Shown in pieces: positions 42,039-47,675 of a stretch of 47,675 nucleotides of DNA (positions are counted from its first letter, which is position 1; each line of letters starts with the position of its first letter). This DNA comes from JBCCFK01 sp965262315 (GTDB taxonomy: Bacteria > Actinomycetota > Acidimicrobiia > Acidimicrobiales > UBA8592): assembly GCA_965262315.1 (NCBI GenBank), contig CBDHFJ010000097.1, positions 1-47,675 on the forward strand. The letters are read 5' to 3'. The notes under the pieces are model-generated. The model had not been told where the DNA came from and did no database searches. It was given only the letters and a program-made list of their open reading frames with translations. The position numbers were made by a program, and so were the translations under genes.

Positions 42039-42925
42039 TGGGTGACAGCGAGCTGCTTCCCGAGATCTACCGAGACGGCCCGGCGGCGGCGCTGATCGCT
42101 CGCGACGTCGTGACCGCGACGGGCCCCGACACCGAGGCATTCCTCCAGGGGCAGCTCAGCCAGGACGTGGCGGCGATGGCCGTGGGCGACTCGGCACCCT
42201 CGTTCCTGCTCCAGCCCATGGGCAAGGTCGACGCCTGGCTGCGCGTCACCCGGACCGCCGACGACACCTTTCTGCTCGACGTCGATGCCGGCCACGGCGA
42301 GGCCATGCTCACCCGCCTGAGCCGATTCAAGCTCCGCACGAAGTCGGACTTGACGCTGGAGACCTGGACCATCAAGGCGGTGCGCGCCGACGGTCGTGAG
42401 CACGATGTCGTCTGGGCTGCGGGCATCGAGCCGCCGGACGGGGCGGTCGCTGTCGTCGGGGTCGACGAGTCGTGGGGGCCGATCGCGGGCCACGACATCC
42501 TCGGTCCGACCTGCACCCTTGCGACCGACGACCGCGAGGCATCGGCTGCGGACTTCGAGACCCTCCGCGTTCTGGCGGGCGTGCCGGCGATGGGCGCCGA
42601 GCTCACCGAGGACACGATCCCTGCCGAGGCCGGGGTCGTCGAGCAGAGCGTGAGCTTCACCAAGGGCTGCTACACGGGCCAGGAGCTGGTGGCCCGGATC
42701 GACAGCCGCGGCGGCAATGTGCCGAAGCACCTCCGTGGCGTGGTCGGGGCCGACGAGCTCGCGGTCGGCGCCGCAGTGGTGATCGCCGGCGACGAGGTCG
42801 GCGCCATCACCTCCGCCGCGGGTCGCGTCGGCCTGGCCTACATCAAGCGCGCGGTCGACTCGTTCCCCGTTGCCGCCGACGTCGGCGGCGTGGCCGCGGA
42901 CGTGCGCGAACTCCCCCTCGTCTGA
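42038..42925 (+). CDS. ygfZ: YgfZ/GcvT-fold folate-binding protein
   Basis: 295 residues. YgfZ uses tetrahydrofolate to help repair or assemble certain iron-sulfur proteins. The N-terminal domain has TGPDTEAFLQGQLSQDV and a folate-binding core; the diagnostic KGCYTGQE motif follows (FTKGCYTGQELVARIDSRG). The ATG at 42038 has an ACGGAG ribosome site. It follows trpE by 14 bp and shares its transcript. It converges with the histidine kinase gene, with a long hairpin between them. Confidence 0.88.
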   Translation: MGDSELLPEIYRDGPAAALIARDVVTATGPDTEAFLQGQLSQDVAAMAVGDSAPSFLLQPMGKVDAWLRVTRTADDTFLLDVDAGHGEAMLTRLSRFKLRTKSDLTLETWTIKAVRADGREHDVVWAAGIEPPDGAVAVVGVDESWGPIAGHDILGPTCTLATDDREASAADFETLRVLAGVPAMGAELTEDTIPAEAGVVEQSVSFTKGCYTGQELVARIDSRGGNVPKHLRGVVGADELAVGAAVVIAGDEVGAITSAAGRVGLAYIKRAVDSFPVAADVGGVAADVRELPLV

Positions 42926-42949
42926 CTCGCGGCCGTCCCCGCCCCGTTT

Positions 42950-43006
42950 GCCCGAAATCGGGCGGGTTCTGCACGCCAGGGGTGCGGGTGTCGCCCAATT
43001 TCGGGC
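42950..43006. terminator. Long hairpin between convergent ygfZ and histidine kinase genes
   Basis: Fifteen-bp arms (42950-42964 and 42992-43006) match except for one G-to-A change, with a smaller GCAC/GTGC stem inside the loop. Stem sequence GCCCGAAATCGGGCG. No U-run; symmetrical enough to work for both transcripts. Confidence 0.6.
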
Positions 43007-43023
43007 TGCTGGCCCGCTTCGCG

Positions 43024-44379
43024 TCAGCGCGACGGCAGTGTGACCACGAAGCGGGTGCCGCCGGTGGGGGCGGGGGAGCGCAGCCACGGTGCCGCCCTGG
43101 GCCTCGACCAGCTCCTTGACGATCGCCAGGCCCAGGCCGGAACCCGACTCCTTGCGCTGTGGCGTCTGCGCGGCGACGTAGAGCCGCTCGAACACGTGGG
43201 GGAGGTCCTCGGACCTGATACCCGGCCCGTCGTCGGCGACCTCGATCTCGGCTCCCTGTGCCGTCGGGCCGTAGCGGACCACCACCTGGGACGCCGCGAA
43301 CTTGATCGCGTTCTGGACGAGGTTCGCCAGCACCTGCGCCAGGCGATCAGGGTCCGCCACCACCATCGGGCCCGTGCCTGGGCCGTCGACCAGGACCTGG
43401 AGATCGTGGCGCTCGGCCTCGCGCTCGAACCCGGCAGCCACGTCCGGGACCAGCTCGCTCAGGTCGACGTCGCGGGCCTCGAACCGGAACTGCCGGGACT
43501 CCAGCTTGGCCAGGTCCAAGAGGTCGCTCACCAGGCGCTCCAGCCGCTGTGACTCGGAGCGGATGACGTCGGCAGCGCGCTCGGGATCCGGTGCGGTGCC
43601 GTCGCCGATGGCCTCGGCGTACCCCCGGATCGACGTCAGCGGGGTCCGGAGGTCGTGTGACACCGACAGGAGGAACTGCCGCTCCAGCCCACGCGCCCGT
43701 TCGAGTGACGTCGCCATCGCATTCACCGCGACGGCGAGGTCGGTGAGCTCGTCCTCCCGGTCGGCGTCCACCGCGACCCGCGCACTGAGATCACCGCCGG
43801 CGATCCGACGAGCGGTCACGCTCGCGGCACGGATCGGCCTGGCCAGTCGTCGGCCGAGCATCCAGGCGATCAGTGCGCCGGCCGCGATCGCCGGCAACAG
43901 TCGACAACCGCGACCCATCGGAAGATCGCCGTGGTCAGGCGGCTGCTGTCCTCGGTGAGGAGCACGACGTAGCTGAACTGCGGTCGCTCCGCGTAGGTGG
44001 CCGACCACACCAGCGACCCTTCGATGCCGCTGACCTGGCCTTCATCGCGCAGGAGGCCCACGTCGACCTCGGTCTGGGGGAGTCCCTCGGGAAACTGGCC
44101 GAGTACCTGGCCCTGACGGGTGATGACCAGCAGTTCGGCGTCCGCGAGCCGCAGCTCGCGCTGGAGTCGCGCCAGCCGAGCTCTGATCGTGTCGGCGTCG
44201 GCGACACTTGCGATCGGTAGCTCCGAGAAGACGAAGGCCAGGGCTTCCCCGGTCTGCTCGAGGTCTTCCTGGGTGGCTCGGCGGTCCTCGACACGCGTCA
44301 GCACCAGCGTGCCCAGACCGGCCAGGAGGACACTGATGAGGACGGTGGCGAGGATCGCCAGGGTCAGACGGCGGGTCAT
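43024..44379 (-). CDS. Sensor histidine kinase, two frameshifts
   Basis: About 451 residues across frames. Membrane helix 1 (LAILATVLISVLLAGLGTLVL), an extracytoplasmic sensor of about 130 residues, helix 2 (LLPAIAAGALIAWMLG), HAMP, the phospho-accepting H-box SVSHDLRTPLTSIRGYAEAI, N-box NLVQNAIKFA, G1 VADDGPGI and G2 SGSGLGLAIV. The frame is lost near 43895-43910 (one base missing) and near 43075-43090 (one base extra); the correct end is SPAPTGGTRFVVTLPSR. Net length is a multiple of three. The partner response regulator lies 1 bp upstream. The stimulus is unknown. Confidence 0.88.
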
Positions 44380-44380
44380 C

Positions 44381-45061
44381 TCAATCCAGGCGGTAGCCGA
44401 CGCCCCAGACGGTGGTCAGCGGGAAGGCGTCGCCCAGCTTGCGGCGAAGCTGGCGCACGTGCACGTCGACGGTGCGTTCGTCGCCGACCCAGTCGACGCC
44501 CCAGACGCCGTCGATGAGCTGGCGCCGGCTGAGGGCCACGCCGGGGTTGCGGGCGAGGTGCGCCAACAGGTCGAACTCGCGGGTGGCCAGCGGGACTGCC
44601 TGGCCGTGCACGGTGGCCTCCCTCCGCAGGGTGTCGACCACCACGTCGCCCGCGGCGAGCGTGGTGGAGGGCGTCTCGGCCCGCGGTCCGTCGGCCCGAC
44701 GCAGGATGGCCTTGACCCGGGCCACGAGCTCGCGCGGCGAGAACGGCTTGGTCACGTAGTCGTCGGCCCCGAGCTCGAGGCCCAGCACCCGATCGATCTC
44801 GTTGTCGCGCGCGGTGAGCATGATGATCGGGACGTCAGAGGTGGCGCGGAGCTGCCGGCACACGTCCATGCCGTCCAGATCGCCTGCGAGGCCGATGTCG
44901 AGGATCACCAGGCGTGGGTCGCGATCGCGGACCTGTTCCAGTCCACGTTCGCCGGTGGTCGCCTGGTACACGCGGAACCCGTCCCGGCGCAGGTACATCT
45001 CCACGAGATCGGCGATGTTGGGGTCGTCTTCGACCAGCACCACCGTGGCGTCGTTGGTCAT
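44381..45061 (-). CDS. OmpR/PhoB-type response regulator
   Basis: 226 residues. A receiver domain with acidic pocket E11-D12-D13, phospho-acceptor D55 in LVILDIGLAG, and the lysine in DDYVTKPFSPREL; then a winged-helix DNA-binding domain (LATREFDLLAHLARNPGVALSRRQLIDGVWG, ERTVDVHVRQLRRKLG). The frame extends to 45139, but ATG 45061 (MTNDATVVLVEDD) gives the family N-terminus. It is the first gene of the operon with the kinase and likely acts on membrane or envelope genes. Confidence 0.92.
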   Translation of the reverse strand: MTNDATVVLVEDDPNIADLVEMYLRRDGFRVYQATTGERGLEQVRDRDPRLVILDIGLAGDLDGMDVCRQLRATSDVPIIMLTARDNEIDRVLGLELGADDYVTKPFSPRELVARVKAILRRADGPRAETPSTTLAAGDVVVDTLRREATVHGQAVPLATREFDLLAHLARNPGVALSRRQLIDGVWGVDWVGDERTVDVHVRQLRRKLGDAFPLTTVWGVGYRLD

Positions 45062-45227
45062 CGCGGGCTCGCCTTCCTGCTCGGTCGAGGGGCCGAAGGG
45101 TTCGATGTGTCGGTCATGGGTGCTCTGGCCTCGGTGCACTCATACTCCCGCAGATCGTGCCGATGACTGGGGGTAGGAGAGGAGAACCACGGCGTCCGGC
45201 GACCCCGGGTACGGAGACCCGGCGCTG

Positions 45228-45233
45228 TAGTGT
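45228..45233 (+). promoter_or_regulatory. -10-like TAGTGT before the J-domain gene
   Basis: TAGTGT is placed so that transcription would begin near 45240, giving a leader of about 30 nt. No Shine-Dalgarno match is visible just before the ATG. Confidence 0.35.
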
Positions 45234-45270
45234 CCTTCGACAAGTACCAGAGGTCTGTGAGCAAACTGTG

Positions 45271-45798
45271 ATGGCTGGGGACACGCACTACGAAGTGCTC
45301 GGGGTCGCACCCGAATCGGACGCCTCGGCGATTCGTCGTGCCTATGTGGCGAAGGCGCGGATGTTCCATCCCGACTTCCACGCAGATGCCACCCCCGAGG
45401 TCCGAGCTCACGCCGAGGCCCAGATGCGGGCGATCAACGATGCGTGGGCGATTCTCGGCTCCACGAATGCCCGGTCCAAGTATGACCGGAAGCTGCATGA
45501 CACCGGACGGTCGTCGTCCACCAGCTCCGCATCCGCCGCGCCGGCGAGCGGACCGGTCGCTCCCGAAGCGACCAGCGGGTTCGCGCCGCCGCGTTGGATG
45601 ACGATGCTGCCCATGGCCTGTCTCTTCCTGGCCGTGGCCTGCTTTGCCGTGGGCATGGTCACCGGCATCCCGGCGCTGTTGGCCGGCGCCATCGGTGCCG
45701 CCCTGCTCGGGGGTCTGATGTTCGTGGTGGTGCCCGTCTTCGCCCTCAAGCGGGCCAAGGACGGCAGCGGCCCTGCCGGCCGGACGGCTTCGGCCTGA
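45271..45798 (+). CDS. J-domain membrane protein
   Basis: 175 residues. An N-terminal J-domain (HYEVLGVAPESDASAIRRAYVAKARMFHPDFH; HPD at 33-35) stimulates an Hsp70 ATPase. A Ser/Ala/Pro linker follows, then two membrane helices (MLPMACLFLAVACFAVGMVTG and IPALLAGAIGAALLGGLMFVVVPVF) and a short basic tail. The J-domain therefore faces the cytosol, tethered to the membrane, and would recruit DnaK there. It lacks the G/F and zinc domains of DnaJ. GTG at 45268 is an alternative start. It is divergent from the response regulator and 54 bp before trpC. Confidence 0.87.
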   Translation: MAGDTHYEVLGVAPESDASAIRRAYVAKARMFHPDFHADATPEVRAHAEAQMRAINDAWAILGSTNARSKYDRKLHDTGRSSSTSSASAAPASGPVAPEATSGFAPPRWMTMLPMACLFLAVACFAVGMVTGIPALLAGAIGAALLGGLMFVVVPVFALKRAKDGSGPAGRTASA

Positions 45799-45852
45799 CC
45801 CGAGGCGCCGAAAATGTCGCCGATCGGGTGATCCGCAGGCGATGATGGGCCC

Positions 45853-46626
45853 GTGGCCACCTATCTCGACGCGATCCTCGATCACCACCGACGTCGCGCT
45901 GCCGAGGATCCCCGGGATCTCGGCGATCTGATCAGCGCCGCCAAGGAGCAGCCCACGACGCGCGGGTTCCGGCGGGCACTCGCGGACGCCGACCGGCTCG
46001 CGGTGATCTCGGAGATCAAGCGGCGTTCGCCGTCCAAGGGGGACCTGAACGCCGATCTCGACGCAGCCACGTGGGCGAAGAGCTACGAGGCGGGGGGAGC
46101 GTCCTGTCTCTCGGTGCTCACGGACGAGCCTCACTTCGGTGGCTCGGCCGCTGACCTGATCGCAGCTCGCGAAGCCACCGGGTTGCCGGTCATCCGAAAG
46201 GACTTCACCGTCGACCTCCGCGACATCTGCGACGCCAGGCTGATGGGGGCCGACTGCGTGCTGCTGATCGTGGCTGCGCTCGACGACGCCGAGCTGGCCG
46301 ACTTCCACTCGCTGTCGTCCGAGTTGGGCATCGACGCGCTGGTCGAGACGCACGACGAGGCCGAGGTCGAGCGGGCGCTGGCGGTCGGGGCCAACCTCGT
46401 CGGAGTCAACCAGCGCGATCTGGTGACGTTCCAGGTGGATCAGGCTCGTGCGGTACGCGTCGCTGCGGCGCTCCCCGAGGGTGTCGTGCGGGTGGCCGAG
46501 TCGGGCGTCCGGGGGCGCGACGATGCGCTCGCCTTGCGTGGGGCGGGCTACCACGCGGTGTTGGTGGGCGAGTCCCTGGTGACGTCGAAGGACCCCGAGC
46601 AGGCGGTCGAGGACCTGCGGGTCTGA
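45853..46626 (+). CDS. trpC: Indole-3-glycerol phosphate synthase
   Basis: 257 residues, TIM barrel. Closes the indole ring from CdRP in tryptophan synthesis. Blocks: AVISEIKRRSPSKGDLN (catalytic lysine), YEAGGASCLSVLTDEPHFGGS, LPVIRKDFTVD, DCVLLIVAAL, ALVETHDEAE, LVGVNQRDL and VAESGVRGRDD. GTG 45853 gives the family N-terminus ATYLDAILDHHRRR. It is not fused to trpF, which follows 56 bp later with its own -10 box. Confidence 0.95.
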   Translation: MATYLDAILDHHRRRAAEDPRDLGDLISAAKEQPTTRGFRRALADADRLAVISEIKRRSPSKGDLNADLDAATWAKSYEAGGASCLSVLTDEPHFGGSAADLIAAREATGLPVIRKDFTVDLRDICDARLMGADCVLLIVAALDDAELADFHSLSSELGIDALVETHDEAEVERALAVGANLVGVNQRDLVTFQVDQARAVRVAAALPEGVVRVAESGVRGRDDALALRGAGYHAVLVGESLVTSKDPEQAVEDLRV

Positions 46627-46670
46627 TCCGTCGGTTCACGAAGCGCCACGGCCGGCGGGCGGCGCGCCAC

Positions 46671-46676
46671 TAGCCT
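46671..46676 (+). promoter_or_regulatory. -10 element (TAGCCT) of leaderless trpF
   Basis: TAGCCT ends six bases before the GTG at 46683. The same ACTAGCCTG wording occurs before the first CNNM gene (about 11021-11029). Confidence 0.5.
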
Positions 46677-46682
46677 GACGGC

Positions 46683-47375
46683 GTGTTCGTGAAGATCTGT
46701 GGCATCACCTCCGAGGAGGACGCGCTGCTGGCGGTCGCCGTCGGGGCCGATGCCGTCGGCTTCATCTTCGCCCCGTCCAAGCGCCAGGTGAATGCGGTCC
46801 GGGTGGCTGACATCGTGAAGCGGCTGCCGGGCGAGGTGCTCACCGTGGGGGTCTTCAAGAACGAGTCCACGAGCCGCATCCGTGAGATCGTCAACCAGAC
46901 GGGCCTGACCGCCGTCCAGCTTCATGGCAGCGAGACCCCGGCCATGGTCCAGGAGGTCAAGGAGGACGTTCGCACCGTCTTCAAGGTCGTGGCGCCGGGC
47001 AGCGAGGCGTTCGAGCGCTCCGAGGAGTTCGGCGCCGACGCCATCATGGTGGACTCGCCCGGTGGCGGGACGGGTCAGGTGTTCGACTGGCGGCTGGCCG
47101 AGGACGCTCCGGCCGGGGTCAAGCTGATCATGGCCGGTGGCCTCGATCCGACCAACGTGGCGGACGCCATCGCCAAGGTGAACCCGTGGGGCGTCGATGT
47201 CGCCAGCGGTGTCGAGAAGGCGCCTGGCGTCAAGGACCCGGTACTGGTCCGCCAGTTCGTCCAGGCCGCGCGTGGTGGCAACATCGAGCCGCCCGTGGTG
47301 GCGGCCCCCACCGAACCCGTCGGCGGCTTCGGACCTGAACCCTACGACTGGCGTGAGGACACGACCTGGCGGTGA
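46683..47375 (+). CDS. trpF: Phosphoribosylanthranilate isomerase
   Basis: 230 residues, TIM barrel. Isomerises PRA to CdRP, the substrate of the TrpC next door. KICGITSEEDA carries the catalytic cysteine, then ADAVGFIFAPSKRQV, VQLHGSE, the aspartate in IMVDSPGGGTGQVFDW, and AGGLDPTNVADAI with GVDVASGVEKAPGVKD. The barrel ends near residue 200; the last 25-30 residues (PPVVAAPTEPVGGFGPEPYDWREDTTWR) are an unusual proline-rich tail. A separate trpF means HisA need not serve both pathways, as it does in PriA actinobacteria. Confidence 0.94.
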   Translation: MFVKICGITSEEDALLAVAVGADAVGFIFAPSKRQVNAVRVADIVKRLPGEVLTVGVFKNESTSRIREIVNQTGLTAVQLHGSETPAMVQEVKEDVRTVFKVVAPGSEAFERSEEFGADAIMVDSPGGGTGQVFDWRLAEDAPAGVKLIMAGGLDPTNVADAIAKVNPWGVDVASGVEKAPGVKDPVLVRQFVQAARGGNIEPPVVAAPTEPVGGFGPEPYDWREDTTWR

Positions 47376-47383
47376 GCGGAATG

Positions 47384-47399
47384 CCACGCCACTGCGTGG
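47384..47399 (+). terminator. Short hairpin after trpF
   Basis: Six-bp perfect stem CCACGC / GCGTGG with a 4-nt loop, nine bases after the trpF stop, followed by GGTTCGT. Weak; read-through into the small membrane gene is likely. Confidence 0.35.
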
Positions 47400-47447
47400 G
47401 GTTCGTGGCTCCAGCGACCCGGACCCCCGACCCCGCGTCGCCACACC

Positions 47448-47639
47448 ATGCGTGAGTTCCTGCTCGATGTGTTCCTGCCCGAGACCGATCGGGTGGTGCT
47501 GATCCAGACGATCGTCATGGCCTGCTTTTGGGCTGTCGTCATTCCGGCCACGTGGCGCATCGACCGCGACATCCGCACCTTCGTGTGGGGTCTGGCCATG
47601 CTCAACGTGGGGTGGTTCGCCGCCCGGACCGTGCACTGA
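47448..47639 (+). CDS. Small membrane protein
   Basis: 63 residues with two hydrophobic segments (VLIQTIVMACFWAVVIPATW and TFVWGLAMLNVGWFAARTV) joined by a charged turn RIDRDIR. I do not recognise a family. No strong ribosome site precedes the ATG. It ends 14 bp before the next start and may be coupled to it. Confidence 0.6.
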   Translation: MREFLLDVFLPETDRVVLIQTIVMACFWAVVIPATWRIDRDIRTFVWGLAMLNVGWFAARTVH

Positions 47640-47653
47640 CGGGAGAGGACCCC

Positions 47654-47675
47654 ATGACCGACTTCGATCTCGTCG
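47654..47675 (+). CDS. Start of an unidentified gene (3' partial)
   Basis: ATG at 47654, preceded by GGGAGAGG, reads MTDFDLV before the window ends. Too short to identify. Confidence 0.4.

Overview
This 47.7-kb window is chromosomal DNA from a high-GC actinobacterium. The lineage is inferred from gene content: mycothiol enzymes (mshC, mshD), F420 enzymes (NADPH:F420 reductase, LLM oxidoreductase), an InhA-like enoyl reductase, menaquinone genes, and many GTG starts. An Acidimicrobiia-type organism fits, but no 16S rRNA or other marker here proves it. I see no tRNA, rRNA, CRISPR array, insertion sequence or prophage.

Layout. 1-4.5 kb: the end of a type VII secretion-like locus, with an FHA-FtsK/SpoIIIE ATPase of EssC-like architecture followed by a small helical protein with a W-x-G motif. 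4.5-5.9 kb: yceH and thiamine pyrophosphokinase. 5.9-11 kb, minus strand: marR, two half-ABC exporters and a soluble ABC ATPase. 11-14.3 kb: two CNNM/CorC membrane proteins and a tandem GNAT protein. 14.3-16.9 kb: LLM oxidoreductase, InhA-like FabI, a 4 x 32-bp tandem repeat, and npdG. 17-22.3 kb: mshC, plsC, a hypothetical protein, nitroreductase, and a DUF35/thiolase pair. 22.4-30.1 kb: DUF255 thioredoxin-like protein, menA, menG, a lipoprotein hydrolase, a sugar nucleotidyltransferase, rlmN and mshD. 30.1-30.5 kb: a gene-poor stretch with a predicted structured small RNA. 30.5-35.9 kb: a small ORF and a tightly overlapping hisDCBHAF operon. 35.9-40.1 kb: zinc-ribbon protein, oligopeptidase B, OsmC, macrodomain protein and a COG2945 hydrolase. 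40.1-42.9 kb: GroES-like protein, trpE and ygfZ. 43-45.1 kb: a two-component system. 45.3-47.7 kb: J-domain membrane protein, trpC, trpF, a small membrane protein and the start of one more gene.

Two patterns run through the window. First, many genes without a Shine-Dalgarno sequence carry a TANNNT hexamer 6-8 bases before the start codon, which is the signature of leaderless transcription. This decides several starts. Second, at least five genes are interrupted by one-base frameshifts while the protein stays coherent in the next frame (FtsK-like ATPase, oligopeptidase B, macrodomain, trpE, histidine kinase), and the first CNNM gene may have one at its start. The number and the tendency to sit in short homopolymers suggest base-calling or assembly indels rather than decay.

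The best candidate for something undescribed is the predicted RNA of about 105 nt at 30270-30374. It has its own -10 element, three consecutive hairpins with C-rich loops, and a strong intrinsic terminator.
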